DNA of 64,000 nucleotides from Gaiellasilicea sp033857955 (GCA_033857955.1 JAWVCW010000038.1:62001-126000); one strand, 5' to 3'. Shown: positions 53,132 to 62,282, counted from the stretch's first letter. Made by a program: numbers and translations. Notes: a model not told the origin generated them from the sequence alone.

Positions 53132-54138
53132 TGCGCCGTCGAGAGGTCGGCGCGGACGGTCTCCAGCTGCTTGAGCACGTGCTCGGCGAACTCCGCCGTC
53201 GTCGCGGTCCCGCCTGCGTCGGGCGTCGGCGACTTGGCCAGTGCGTGATCGACGGCGCGCTCGAGTGACGCCGCCAGCTGCGGCTCCGAGGCAGCATGCC
53301 TGAGGAAGAGCGCGACCGAACGGAGCATGCCTGCCGGATTGGCGATTCCGCGGCCCGCGATATCGGGAGCGGAACCGTGCACCGGTTCGAAGATGCCGGG
53401 CCGGCCGTCGCCGAGGCTCGCGGATGGAGCGATTCCGAGGCCGCCACACACCCCGGCCGCGACGTCGGAGAGGATGTCGCCGAAGGTGTTCTCGGTCAGG
53501 ATCACGTCGAACCGCTCGGGGTGCTGGACAAGCTGCAGCCCCGCGGTGTCGACGAGCATGTGCTCGAGCTCGATGTCCGGATAGTCCGCCGCGACGCGCG
53601 TCACCGTCTCGCGCCAGAGCCGGGACGTCTCGAGCACGTTCACCTTGTCCACGGAGGTGAGGTGCGACCGCCGCGCTCCGGCGATCTCGAACGCGCGCCG
53701 GGCAATTCGCTCGATCGCCTGCGGGGTGTAGGTGCAGGTGTCGTAGGCCGAGCCGTCGGGGAGCCGGCCGCTGGCGCCGTAGTAGAGGCCGCCGACGAGC
53801 TCGCGGACGATCAGCAGGTCGATGCCGGGACGCGTCGCGGGACGCAGGTTCGCGTAGACGTCGAGAGCGTGGCGGAGGGCGATCAAGCCCTGCTCCGGCC
53901 GCACCGGCGCACCCTCGAGCTCGCGGAGGCCGACCGCGCCGAGGATGACGGCGTCGGCGGCCTTACACGCCGCGAGCGTTCGCTCCGGCAGCGGTGTCCC
54001 CTCTTCGAGGATCGCATGCCCGCCGAAGCTGTGAGTCTCGAGCTCGAGCTCGAGCGGGAGGGCGCGAAGGACCTCGATCGCGACCGCAGTCACTTCCGGG
54101 CCGATTCCGTCCCCGGGCAAGCACGCAATCCGAAGCAT
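53128..54138 (-). CDS. leuB: 3-isopropylmalate dehydrogenase
   Basis: 336 residues. Beta-decarboxylating dehydrogenase with IACLPGDGIGPEV, LIVRELVGGLYYG, SVDKVNVLETSRLWRE, and the Mg2+/NAD region NTFGDILSDVAAGVCGGLGI with EPVHGSAPDIAGRGIANPAG. It converts 3-isopropylmalate to 2-oxoisocaproate. AAGG lies six bases before the ATG. It faces leuCD convergently instead of being in the same operon. Confidence 0.95.
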   Translation of the reverse strand: MLRIACLPGDGIGPEVTAVAIEVLRALPLELELETHSFGGHAILEEGTPLPERTLAACKAADAVILGAVGLRELEGAPVRPEQGLIALRHALDVYANLRPATRPGIDLLIVRELVGGLYYGASGRLPDGSAYDTCTYTPQAIERIARRAFEIAGARRSHLTSVDKVNVLETSRLWRETVTRVAADYPDIELEHMLVDTAGLQLVQHPERFDVILTENTFGDILSDVAAGVCGGLGIAPSASLGDGRPGIFEPVHGSAPDIAGRGIANPAGMLRSVALFLRHAASEPQLAASLERAVDHALAKSPTPDAGGTATTAEFAEHVLKQLETVRADLSTAQ

Positions 54139-54272
54139 CAGCGACCTTGAAGGGCGCTCGGGGCGACGGCAGGTGCGGCTGATGCCGCCGCCCCGAGCTG
54201 GGTGCGACTACTCGGGGGAGAGGGGATGTGCACCGTCCCGCGAGCGTACCGTTTGCAGTGTAGAAAGTAAAG
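54139..54272 (-). promoter_or_regulatory. leuB promoter and structured leader
   Basis: Read on the minus strand, CTTTACTTTCTACACT (54257-54272) includes a TACACT that can serve as -10. The leader then folds into a strong stem, GCTCGGGGCG with CGCCCCGAGC (54156-54165 and 54189-54198), enclosing GCGGC-TGAT-GCCGC at 54175-54188, ending 17 bases before leuB. A 31-codon GTG ORF (54138-54233) crosses the leader and ends with TGA overlapping the leuB ATG; it contains few Leu codons. The hairpin could regulate, but no mechanism is shown. Confidence 0.4.
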
Positions 54273-55493
54273 TTATACGGCGACCCCGAGCTGCTGGAGC
54301 AACGCATCGGCGTCCGCCTCGATTTCGATCGAGGCAACCTGGTCGGCCACCGGGCCGGGCGTCTTCAGGCCGTCGCCGGTAACGCAGAGGACCACGCAGT
54401 CGTCGGCGGTAACGGTTCCCTGGCCGATTGCCTGGCGGAGCGCGCCCAGGCAGATTCCGGCGGCCGCCTCGCCGAAGACGCCGGAATTCTCGGCCAGCAG
54501 CACCATGTTCGGGCCGATCTCGTCCTCGGGCACCGAGTGAATCGAGCCACCGGACGCCCGTACGGCGGCGAGCGCGTGGTCGCCGTCGGCCGGGTTGCCG
54601 ATCGCGAGTGAGCTGGCGGCGGTCTGTGGACGGATCGGCGTGACCGGCCGCTCCTCGCGGTAGGCGGCTGCGACCGGCTCGCATCCTTGCGCCTGCGCGC
54701 CGACGAGCCGGGGCTGCGCTCCCTCGACGAGACCGAGGTCGATGAACTCGCCGAAGCCGCGTCCGATCTTCGAGAGCAACGCGCCGGACGCAACCGGGCA
54801 GACGACCGCATCGGGCAACCGCCAGCCCAGCTGCTCGGCGATCTCGAAGGCAAGCGTCTTGGATCCCTCGGCGTAGTAGGAGCGCAGGTTCACGTTCACG
54901 AACGCCCAGGGCAGCTCGAACGAGAGCTCGACCGTCAACCGGCTGCAGTCGTCATACGTCCCGAGGACCTCGTAGATGGTCGCGCCGTACACCGCCGTGG
55001 GCAGGAGCTTCTCGCGCTCCAGGCCGGCCGGGCAGAACACCGCGGCGTCGAGCCCTTCGACCGCGGCCCGTGCCGCGACCGCGGCCGCGAGGTTCCCGGT
55101 CGAGGAGCACGCCAGTGTCCGGAGCCCGAGCTCCTGGGCCTTCGCGCACGCTACCGCCACGACGCGGTCCTTGAAGGAGTGCGTGGGGTTCGCCGTGTCC
55201 AGCTTGAGAAAGAGCTCGCGCAGGCCGAGCGCCTCGGCGAGCCGAGGCGCCTCGACGAGCGGAGTCAGGCCCGGCGGGAGCCGAGGCTCGGACGGGGTCT
55301 CCACCGGCAGGAGCGCTCCGTAGCGCCAGAGAGACGGGGGGCCGGACGCGATCGCCTCGCGAGTCAGGCGAGGGCGGAGCTCGTCGAGGTCGTAGACAGG
55401 CTCGAGCGGACCCCAGCACTTCTGGCAGGCGCCGACCCCGTCGAGGCCGACTTCGTGACCGCAGCTGCGGCAGCGGAGGCTGATGGCGGGCAT
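54273..55493 (-). CDS. Threonine synthase family protein under SAM riboswitch control
   Basis: 406 residues, fold-type II PLP enzyme. It starts with a Cys4 zinc ribbon (Cys8, Cys11, Cys23, Cys26; RCRSCGHEVG, ACQKCWGP). The PLP Lys lies in NPTHSFKDRVVAVA and the phosphate loop in CSSTGNLAAAVAA. A second threonine synthase in the thr operon (61,431) lacks the ribbon. Related zinc-ribbon members occur with SAM riboswitches and MoaD-like sulfur carriers and may work in homocysteine or methionine synthesis from O-phosphohomoserine. Here no MoaD gene is adjacent. Annotated as threonine synthase by family; the reaction is uncertain. GGAG precedes the ATG. Confidence 0.88.
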   Translation of the reverse strand: MPAISLRCRSCGHEVGLDGVGACQKCWGPLEPVYDLDELRPRLTREAIASGPPSLWRYGALLPVETPSEPRLPPGLTPLVEAPRLAEALGLRELFLKLDTANPTHSFKDRVVAVACAKAQELGLRTLACSSTGNLAAAVAARAAVEGLDAAVFCPAGLEREKLLPTAVYGATIYEVLGTYDDCSRLTVELSFELPWAFVNVNLRSYYAEGSKTLAFEIAEQLGWRLPDAVVCPVASGALLSKIGRGFGEFIDLGLVEGAQPRLVGAQAQGCEPVAAAYREERPVTPIRPQTAASSLAIGNPADGDHALAAVRASGGSIHSVPEDEIGPNMVLLAENSGVFGEAAAGICLGALRQAIGQGTVTADDCVVLCVTGDGLKTPGPVADQVASIEIEADADALLQQLGVAV

Positions 55494-55539
55494 TGATTCT
55501 CTCCTTCGTCTCGTCGCTCTACATCGATCCGAGCTGGCT

Positions 55540-55630
55540 GCTCGGCCGGTTGGCACCTTGCGCGGAGGCAGGTTGCCGAGGCGTCGTCGGGCCGGATCCC
55601 TCGACCTCTCTTGATGCGGAGCGGGACCCC
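55540..55630 (-). ncRNA. SAM riboswitch (S-box superfamily) upstream of the threonine synthase paralogue
   Basis: On the minus strand the S-box core reads ATCAAGAGAGG, GAGGGATCCGGCCC, then CGACGCCTCGGCAACC and AAGGTGCCAACCGG, in order and spacing. P2 is GAGG/CCTC. A hairpin CCGAGC-N5-GCTCGG at 55529-55545 directly downstream could compete with the closing P1 helix (GCTC/GAGC). The exact limits and P1 are estimates. A TACACT -10 candidate lies at 55655-55660 (minus), about 25 nt before the aptamer. Confidence 0.87.
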
Positions 55631-55654
55631 TCCCGCCCTCTTTGTGCTGTTCGG

Positions 55655-55670
55655 AGTGTACAAAGTAAAG
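55655..55670. promoter_or_regulatory. AT-rich promoter motif between the threonine synthase paralogue and proA
   Basis: AGTGTACAAAGTAAAG on the plus strand (CTTTACTTTGTACACT on the minus) is 15 of 16 identical to the motif before leuB. It ends five bases before the proA ATG and carries the -10 candidate for the divergent riboswitch gene. Confidence 0.5.
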
Positions 55671-55674
55671 CACG

Positions 55675-56928
55675 ATGCGGGAACTCGTCGAGCAGGAGGC
55701 GATCGCGGCCGCAGCAGCGATGCCGTCGCTCAACGACGCGGCAGTCGGGCCGGCTCTTCGCCGCGCGGCCCGGTTGCTCGAGGAGCGGGCTCCAGAGGTG
55801 CTTGCCGCGAACGCGCGAGATGTGGCAGCCGCGGCCGGGACGCTCGACGAGGGTGCGCTCGACAGGCTCCGCCTGGACGAGTCGCGCGTCGCGGCGCTCG
55901 CGCGCCAGCTCGAGGCGACTGCGGTGCTCGAGCCCCTGGAGCGGGAGATCTCGAGCCGGACGCTGGCGAACCGGCTGCAGGTGCGCGAGCTGCGCATTCC
56001 GGTCGGGACGATCGGGGCGAACTTCGAGGCGAGGCCCGGGGTGGCGCTCGACATTGCGGCGCAGGTTCTGAAGAGCCTGAACGCGATCGTCCTCCGCACG
56101 GGCGGCGCGGCGCTCGCGACGGTCGAGACGCTGGTCGACCAGGTGCTGCGACCGGCGCTCGAGGCAGAGGGCATCGGCGCCGGTGCGGTGGGGCTCGTGC
56201 GCTCGGCCGAGCGTGCCGGAGCCGAGGCGCTCGTCTCGGTCCCTCGCTGGATTCCGCTCGTGATCCTGCGTGGCAGCGGTGTCTCGACTGCGGCGCTCGC
56301 TCGCCTCGCGGCCGACAACGGCGTTCGCACGCTGGCGCACGCCGAGGGCGGCGGCGTCCTCTACGTCCACGGCTCCGCCCGAGCCGATCGCGTGACGGCG
56401 ATCGTCGACACCAGCCTGGACCGGCTCGGCGTCTGCAACCGGCTCAACCTCGCGCTCGTCGATCGCGCAGCCGCCGGCCTGGCCGCCGAGCTCGTGGCGG
56501 CGTGCGAGGGACGCGGGGTGGAGGTGGTCGGGACACCCCGTGCAGCAGCAGTCGTGGCCGTCGGGCAACTGGAGGAGCCCATTGGCCACGAATGGGCGAG
56601 CGATCCGGAGCGGGTCGCGACCGTGACGCTCGACATCGTCGACGACCTGGGCGAGGCGGTGCGGATTGCGAACACCGAGACCTCGGCGCTCGCAGCCGGC
56701 ATCGTCGCGGAGGACATCGGTGCGGTCGAGAGTTTCTTCTCGCTCTATCGCGGCACCTCTGCCTTCTGGCACGCGAGCACGCGGTACACCGACGGCTTCG
56801 AGCTGACCGGCTCTCCCGAGACGGGGATCAATGTGGACTGGGCTCCTGGCCCGCGGGGGCCCGTGACCTACCGCGACCTCTGGCTGCGTCAGTACCGCGT
56901 CGTCGGCGACGCGACCCAGCATCGATGA
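55675..56928 (+). CDS. proA: Glutamate-5-semialdehyde dehydrogenase (gamma-glutamyl phosphate reductase)
   Basis: 417 residues. Aldehyde-dehydrogenase fold with RELRIPVGTIGANFEARPGV, LRTGGAALATVETL, active-site Cys in LGVCNRLNLALVD and the ProA ending ASTRYTDGFELTGSPETGIN. It reduces gamma-glutamyl phosphate in proline synthesis. The ATG follows the AT-rich motif by five bases and lacks a ribosome binding site. Its stop overlaps proB (ATGA); the order proA-proB is the reverse of most bacteria. Confidence 0.95.
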   Translation: MRELVEQEAIAAAAAMPSLNDAAVGPALRRAARLLEERAPEVLAANARDVAAAAGTLDEGALDRLRLDESRVAALARQLEATAVLEPLEREISSRTLANRLQVRELRIPVGTIGANFEARPGVALDIAAQVLKSLNAIVLRTGGAALATVETLVDQVLRPALEAEGIGAGAVGLVRSAERAGAEALVSVPRWIPLVILRGSGVSTAALARLAADNGVRTLAHAEGGGVLYVHGSARADRVTAIVDTSLDRLGVCNRLNLALVDRAAAGLAAELVAACEGRGVEVVGTPRAAAVVAVGQLEEPIGHEWASDPERVATVTLDIVDDLGEAVRIANTETSALAAGIVAEDIGAVESFFSLYRGTSAFWHASTRYTDGFELTGSPETGINVDWAPGPRGPVTYRDLWLRQYRVVGDATQHR

Positions 56929-57965
56929 GGATCGTGGTCAAATTCGGCTCGAGCCTCGTCGCGACGCCGCGCGGAGCCGTACGGCGCTCACTGCTCGCCG
57001 CCAGAGCGAAGGAGGTGGCGGAGCTGCTCGCGGCGGGCCACTCCGTCTGCATCGTGTCCTCCGGCGCGATCGCGCTCGGCCTGCCCCGGCTCGGCTTCGC
57101 GCGGAGGCCGTCGGCGATGCGTCAGCTCCAGGCCGCGTCGGCCGTCGGCCAGGCACAGCTCCAGCAGGCCTGGGAGCGGGCGTTCGGCAGAGTCGGCCTC
57201 CAGGGGGCTCAGATCCTGCTCTCGCCGGCCGACGTCGCCGACCGGCAGACCTACGTCAACGTCTGCAACGCCTTCGACGCGCTGTTCCGGCTAGGAGCGG
57301 TCCCGGTCGTGAACGAGAACGATGCGACGGCCACCGACGAGATCACCTTCGGCGACAACGACTCCCTGGCGGCGCAGGTTGCGGTTCTGACGAACGCCAA
57401 GCTGCTCGTGCTGCTCACGGAGGTCGACGGGGTCTACTCGCGCGCACCCGGAACGCCGGGGGCCGAGCTGCTCGACGACGGCTCGCTCACGACCGACGTC
57501 CGGCTGGGCCGCGCGACCGGTCCCGGCCGCGGTGGCATGGGAAGCAAGATCGCGGCCGCGCAGCTCGCCGCCGGCGCCGGCATCCCGACGGTGATCGCGT
57601 CCGGCCGGGCCGACGCGGTGCTCGTGCCGATCGTCGCCGGCGAGCGCAGAGGCACTCGCTTCGACGGTCGTGCGACGCCGGGCGAGTCGGCGTACAAGCT
57701 CTGGATCAGGCACGGGAAGCGGCCGCGCGGGAGCGTGGTGCTCGATCAGGGGGCCGAGCGAGCCCTGCGCGGATCCGGCGCGAGCGTTCTTGCCGTCGGC
57801 GTGACGGCATGCGATGGGGGCTTCGGTCCCGGAGACGCAATCGAGCTCGTGTCGGCGAGCGGGGCGCCGATCGGCAAGGGAATCGCGTCGATCGGCGCGG
57901 CCGAGGTCGGCTCCCGTGTCCGGGGGCTCGAGGTCGTCAACCGCGACCGGCTCGTCCTCTACTAG
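56925..57965 (+). CDS. proB: Glutamate 5-kinase
   Basis: 346 residues. Amino-acid kinase domain (VVKFGSSLVATPRG, CIVSSGAIALG, VPVVNENDATATDEITFGDN, GRGGMGSKIAAAQLAAGAGI) followed by a C-terminal PUA domain from about residue 260 (GSVVLDQGAERALRGSGASV). It phosphorylates glutamate as the first, proline-inhibited step of proline synthesis. Coupled to proA by ATGA. Confidence 0.95.
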   Translation: MRIVVKFGSSLVATPRGAVRRSLLAARAKEVAELLAAGHSVCIVSSGAIALGLPRLGFARRPSAMRQLQAASAVGQAQLQQAWERAFGRVGLQGAQILLSPADVADRQTYVNVCNAFDALFRLGAVPVVNENDATATDEITFGDNDSLAAQVAVLTNAKLLVLLTEVDGVYSRAPGTPGAELLDDGSLTTDVRLGRATGPGRGGMGSKIAAAQLAAGAGIPTVIASGRADAVLVPIVAGERRGTRFDGRATPGESAYKLWIRHGKRPRGSVVLDQGAERALRGSGASVLAVGVTACDGGFGPGDAIELVSASGAPIGKGIASIGAAEVGSRVRGLEVVNRDRLVLY

Positions 57966-57974
57966 ATTCCTCCG

Positions 57975-58922
57975 ATGGGGATCGCCCACTGGGACGACGT
58001 CGAGCCTCACCGTCGTGCCAAAGGCGAGATGGACGCCACCTGGCAGAGGCTCGGGGACGCGGCCGGCACGAAGGGCGTCGGCGTGAACCTCGTTCGGGTC
58101 GCACCCGGCAAGCTGCCGACGCCGCCCCACTCGCACGGCGCGTCCGAGGAGGTGTTCTACGTGCTCGCGGGCTCCGGGCTCGCCTGGCAGGACGGGCAGG
58201 TGCACGAGTTGCGCCCGGGCGATTGCGTCATCCACCGAGCCCAGGAGTTCGAGCACACCCTCGTGGCCGGCCCGGAGGGGCTCGAGTACCTCGTCTTCGG
58301 CACGAGGTTCCCGACCGAGGCCGGCTGGCTACCGCGTTCGGGCGCGCTGCGGTTCGGGCGGCCGTGGGTGGAAGGGCGGGTCGACGATCCGTGGGAGCGC
58401 GAGCCGGAGGCGGCGCCCCTTGCCTACGGCGATCCTGCTCCCCGGCCGCCGAACATCCTCAACATCGACGAGGTCGAGCTCGAGCACTGGGGCCGCTCGA
58501 CCACAGCGCCGCTCGCCACGTCGGAGCGCTCCGACCAGGCCGGCTTCCATTGGGAGCGGCTCGATCCGGGCGCGCGGGGCTCCGTGCCCCATTGCCACAC
58601 CGAGGAAGAGGAGATCTTCGTCATGCTCGAGGGCGAGGGGACACTGCACCTCTGGCCGTCGGCGTTCTTCGCGGCCCGTACCGGCGCCCAGCAGGAGGAG
58701 ATTCCCATTCGCGCCGGCCATGTCGTCGCACGGCCGCCGGGAACGCGCGTCAGCCACTGGTTCCGCGCCGGTGAGAACGGGCTGACGATGCTCATCTACG
58801 GCACGCGGCGCCCGAACGACATCTGCTGGTACCCGCGCTCGAACAAGATCGCATGGCGCGGAATCGGCGTGATCGGGCGGATCGAGGAGCTCGAGTACGA
58901 CGACGGCGAGCCTGACGATTAG
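57975..58922 (+). CDS. Two-domain cupin protein
   Basis: 315 residues. Two cupin barrels, each with the G-x5-H-x-H-type metal motif: PTPPHSHGASEEVFYVLAGS in the first and GSVPHCHTEEEEIFVMLEGE in the second, followed by the G-D/G-H second motifs (LRPGDCVIHR, IRAGHVVARP). Bicupins bind a metal and act as isomerases, oxygenases or sensors; substrate unknown. It lies 9 bp after proB and may be co-transcribed. It overlaps the convergent ilvD gene by 4 bp. Confidence 0.88.
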   Translation: MGIAHWDDVEPHRRAKGEMDATWQRLGDAAGTKGVGVNLVRVAPGKLPTPPHSHGASEEVFYVLAGSGLAWQDGQVHELRPGDCVIHRAQEFEHTLVAGPEGLEYLVFGTRFPTEAGWLPRSGALRFGRPWVEGRVDDPWEREPEAAPLAYGDPAPRPPNILNIDEVELEHWGRSTTAPLATSERSDQAGFHWERLDPGARGSVPHCHTEEEEIFVMLEGEGTLHLWPSAFFAARTGAQQEEIPIRAGHVVARPPGTRVSHWFRAGENGLTMLIYGTRRPNDICWYPRSNKIAWRGIGVIGRIEELEYDDGEPDD

Positions 58923-60622
58923 GGCCGAGTGATCGCTCCCTCGGAGGCCGACGAGACGAGCTTCGCGTACTTGGCGAGGACGCCGGTCTTGTAGCGGGGC
59001 TCGGGCGGCGACCAGGCCTGGAGCCGCGCCTCGAGCTCGTCGTCGGAAAGCTCGACCCGCAGCTCGCGCGCGCCGACGTCGAGCACGACCGTGTCGCCCT
59101 CCTCGAGCGCCGCGAGCGGGCCGCCGTGGAATGCCTCCGGCGTGACGTGGCCCACCATGAAGCCGTGGGTCGCGCCCGAGAAGCGCCCGTCGGTGACGAG
59201 GGCGACGGAGTCCGAGAGGCCTTCGCCGACGATCGCCGCGGTCACGTGCAGCATCTCCCGCATGCCGGGGCCGCCGGCAGGGCCTTCGTAGCGGATCACC
59301 ACGACGTCGCCGGGCTCGATCGTGCGGGCCTTGACTGCCGCGAAGCAGGCTTCCTCCGAGTCGAAGACCCGCGCGGGGCCGCGATGCACGAGCCGATCGT
59401 GGCCGGCGAGCTTCACGATCGCCCCTTCAGGAGCGAGATTGCCGTAGATCACGCGCAGGCCGCCGGTCGCCTTGAGCGGCGTCTCCAGGGCGACGATCAC
59501 CTCCTGGCCCGGGGTCTCTTCCGCGTCCGCGGCGATCTGGGAGAGCGAGCGTCCATCGACGTTCGGGGACGAGCCCGTCAGCAGGTCGTCTCGCTTCAGG
59601 AGCTCTCGGGCGACGAGCGCCACCCCGCCGGCGGCGTGCACGTCGGTCGCCACGAAGCGGCCCCCCGGCTTGATGCTCGCGACCACCGGCGTCCGCGCTG
59701 CGACGACGTCGAAGTCCTCGAGCGTGTACGGGATTCCGAGCTCGCGCGCGATTGCAAGCAGGTGGAGGACGCCGTTCGTCGAGCCGCCGCTGGCCGCGAC
59801 CGCGGCCGCTGCGTTGTCGAGAGCTTCGCGCGTGATGATGTGCGAGGGCCGAACGTCGTCGCGGACGAGCCGCATCGCAAGCACGCCCGCGTCGTAAGCC
59901 GCTGCCTCCTTCGTCGGGTGGAGCGCCGGGATCCCGTTCAGGCCCGCGGGCGAGATGCCGAGGAAGTCGAGCGCCATCGACATCGTGTTCGCCGTGAACT
60001 GCCCGCCGCACGCGCCGGCACCGGGGCAGGCGACGCTCTCGAGCGCGTGCACGTCGGCGCCGCTCATCGTGCCGGCCGCATGCGCGCCCACAGCCTCGAA
60101 GACATCCTGGATCGTGACGTCCGCGCCCTTGTACCGGCCGGGCGCGATCGAGCCGTTGTAGAGCGCCAGACCGGGCAGGTCGAGCCGCGCGAGCGCCATC
60201 ACCGCGGCGGGGATCGTCTTGTCGCAGCCGACGAGGCAAACGAGGCCGTCGAACAGGTGGCCTCGTACGACGAGCTCGATCGAGTCGGCGATCACCTCGC
60301 GCGACACGAGCGATGCGCGCATGCCCTCCGTTCCCATCGAGACACCGTCCGAGACGGCGATCGTGTTGAACTCCATCGGCGTCCCGCCCGCATCGCGGAT
60401 GCCTCGCTTCACGTGCTGGGCGAGCGCGCGCTGGTTCAGGTTGCACGGCATCGTCTCGATCCAGCTCGTCGCGACCCCCACGAGGGGACGAGCCAGGTCC
60501 TCGTCGGTGAAGCCGGTGCCCTTCAGCATCGCGCGCGCCGGAGCGCGGTCGGGTCCATCGGTGAGGGCCGCGCTGTGGCGCTTGGCAGGATCGGAAGGAC
60601 GGTCGTACGGGTTCTCGCTCAT
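58919..60622 (-). CDS. ilvD: Dihydroxyacid dehydratase
   Basis: 567 residues. Iron-sulfur ligands in LVCLVGCDKTIPAAVMAL and VACPGAGACGGQFTANTM, with the Mg2+/catalytic Ser region TDGRFSGATHGFMVGHVTPE. It dehydrates dihydroxyacids in the valine, leucine and isoleucine pathways. It is the last gene seen in the ilvC-hom-thrC-thrB-ilvD run and its ATG overlaps the thrB stop. The joining of threonine and branched-chain genes fits isoleucine synthesis, which starts from threonine. Confidence 0.96.
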   Translation of the reverse strand: MSENPYDRPSDPAKRHSAALTDGPDRAPARAMLKGTGFTDEDLARPLVGVATSWIETMPCNLNQRALAQHVKRGIRDAGGTPMEFNTIAVSDGVSMGTEGMRASLVSREVIADSIELVVRGHLFDGLVCLVGCDKTIPAAVMALARLDLPGLALYNGSIAPGRYKGADVTIQDVFEAVGAHAAGTMSGADVHALESVACPGAGACGGQFTANTMSMALDFLGISPAGLNGIPALHPTKEAAAYDAGVLAMRLVRDDVRPSHIITREALDNAAAAVAASGGSTNGVLHLLAIARELGIPYTLEDFDVVAARTPVVASIKPGGRFVATDVHAAGGVALVARELLKRDDLLTGSSPNVDGRSLSQIAADAEETPGQEVIVALETPLKATGGLRVIYGNLAPEGAIVKLAGHDRLVHRGPARVFDSEEACFAAVKARTIEPGDVVVIRYEGPAGGPGMREMLHVTAAIVGEGLSDSVALVTDGRFSGATHGFMVGHVTPEAFHGGPLAALEEGDTVVLDVGARELRVELSDDELEARLQAWSPPEPRYKTGVLAKYAKLVSSASEGAITRP

Positions 60623-61434
60623 GTCGGGCCTGCTCCTGTCTGGGAGATCGTGAGTGGCAGGACTTGCTCGTTCGGGAAGCGGGATCGAAGCTCGTTCACA
60701 CAGGCCGACTCCTGGCCGATTCGCGCCCAGACCATCACCGTCGGGCCGGCGCCCGAGAGGGTCGCGCCCACGGCCGCGGCGGGCAAGTGTTCACGAACCT
60801 GACCGAGGAGCGGTGCACTCGCGGCGCGGTAGGGCTCGTGCAAGCGGTCTTCGAGGGCAGCCTTGAAGAGATCGGCCGACCGGCTCGCGAGCGCGGCGCC
60901 GAGAAGCGCTGCCCGGCCGACGGAGAAGGCCGCGTCGGCATGGAGCACGGTCTTCGGCAGCGCAGCTCTCGATTCCGCCGTCAGGCCGCGCGCAGCCGGA
61001 ATGACTGCGACCGGTGTGGCCGGCGTCGTGTCGGCGATTCGGGCGATTCGCGTGCCCCAGGTCAAGCAGACACCGCCGACGAGCGCCGCGGCGAGATTGT
61101 CGCCATGTCCTTCCAGTTCGAGCCCGAGCGCGAGCAGCTCGTCAGCCGTGGGCTCCAGCTCGGCGACGATCGCCGCGGCGACGAGTCCGAGTGCGATCAC
61201 CGAGGCACTGGAGCCGAGCCCGCGGGCCTGCGGGATGTTGTCGCTGAAGTGGAAGCTCCAGCCGTCGGCGGGAGCGAGCCGCTCGAAGGCGCGCACGCCG
61301 AGATGGTCCCGATCGACGGGGCCGTCGCCGGGGGAGAGCTCGAGCTCGTTCCAGAGCCCGAGCGCGGCGCCGGCACAATCGAAGCCGGGGCCGAGGTTGG
61401 CGGTCGTGGCCGGAGCGCGGACGCGGAGCGTCAT
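60619..61434 (-). CDS. thrB: Homoserine kinase
   Basis: 271 residues, GHMP kinase. RAPATTANLGPGFDCAGAAL, the ATP-binding IPQARGLGSSASVIALGLVA and GATLSGAGPTVMVWA are the three GHMP motifs. It makes O-phosphohomoserine, the substrate of threonine synthase. ATGA overlaps link it to thrC and ilvD. Confidence 0.95.
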   Translation of the reverse strand: MTLRVRAPATTANLGPGFDCAGAALGLWNELELSPGDGPVDRDHLGVRAFERLAPADGWSFHFSDNIPQARGLGSSASVIALGLVAAAIVAELEPTADELLALGLELEGHGDNLAAALVGGVCLTWGTRIARIADTTPATPVAVIPAARGLTAESRAALPKTVLHADAAFSVGRAALLGAALASRSADLFKAALEDRLHEPYRAASAPLLGQVREHLPAAAVGATLSGAGPTVMVWARIGQESACVNELRSRFPNEQVLPLTISQTGAGPT

Positions 61435-62282
61435 CCGACCGCGTCGGGGTCCTTCAGGCCGTGGCCCGTGACGACGCAGACGACCCGCACGTCCTGCAGC
61501 CCCACTGCCTCCACCGCCGCGATGCCGGCAGCGCTGGCGGGCTCGCAGAAGATGCCCTCCTCCCGCGCGAGGGAGCGCCACGCCCGGTCTAGGTCGGCCT
61601 CCGAAAGCGAGACGATCTGCCCACCAGAGCGCTCGAGCACCTCGTCGACCTCCTGGCCGTGCACGGGCTCGGCGATGCGGATCGCCGACGCGAACGTGTC
61701 GTGCCGCTGCGCCGCCTCGCCGAGGAGGAAGCGCGGCAGCGTCTCGCCGAAACCCCGCGCGTAGCTCACCGTGTTGCCACCACCTCCGTACGGCAGCGCG
61801 AGGACGTCGGGGAGGCCGCCGAGCTGCTCGAGCACCTCGCGTGCCGCGGAGGATTGCCCTTCGATTCGGTCGGGATTGATCGAGTTGACGTTGACGAGCC
61901 CTTCGGCCTCGGCGAGCTGCCGCGCCTGAACGTGCGCGTCGTTGAACGTGCCGTCGATCTCGCGTAACTCGACTCCGACCGCGCGAGCCTGCGTCAGCTT
62001 GCCCCGAGCGATACCCCCGCGGCTCGTGACCACGACCGCCCGCAGGCCCGCGCGGGCCGCGTAGGCCGCCGCCGACGCGGCGGTGTTTCCGGTCGACGCG
62101 CAGACGACTCCGGTTGCGCCACGCTCGAGCGCGCGCGAGACGGCGACGGCCATCCCGCGGTCCTTGAACGATCCGGTCGGGTTCGCGCCCTCCCACTTGA
62201 CCCAGAGCTCGACGCCGAGTCGTGCCGACAGGCGCGGAAGGGACAGGAGCGGCGTCGAGCCCTCGCCGAGGGTGACGTTCAT
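61431..62282 (-). CDS. thrC: Threonine synthase (short N-terminus)
   Basis: 283 residues from the ATG at 62282, which overlaps the stop of the repeat-encoded peptide; ATG 62288 is two codons earlier. PLP Lys in NPTGSFKDRGMAVAVS, CASTGNTAASAAAYAARAGL and the end CVVTGHGLKDPD are typical. Actinobacterial and Thermus ThrC proteins have about 27-35 more residues before the LGEGSTPLL motif; here the protein begins at that motif, exactly where the dispersed repeat ends. The N-terminal helix was probably replaced or lost when the repeat arrived. Confidence 0.92.
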   Translation of the reverse strand: MNVTLGEGSTPLLSLPRLSARLGVELWVKWEGANPTGSFKDRGMAVAVSRALERGATGVVCASTGNTAASAAAYAARAGLRAVVVTSRGGIARGKLTQARAVGVELREIDGTFNDAHVQARQLAEAEGLVNVNSINPDRIEGQSSAAREVLEQLGGLPDVLALPYGGGGNTVSYARGFGETLPRFLLGEAAQRHDTFASAIRIAEPVHGQEVDEVLERSGGQIVSLSEADLDRAWRSLAREEGIFCEPASAAGIAAVEAVGLQDVRVVCVVTGHGLKDPDAVG

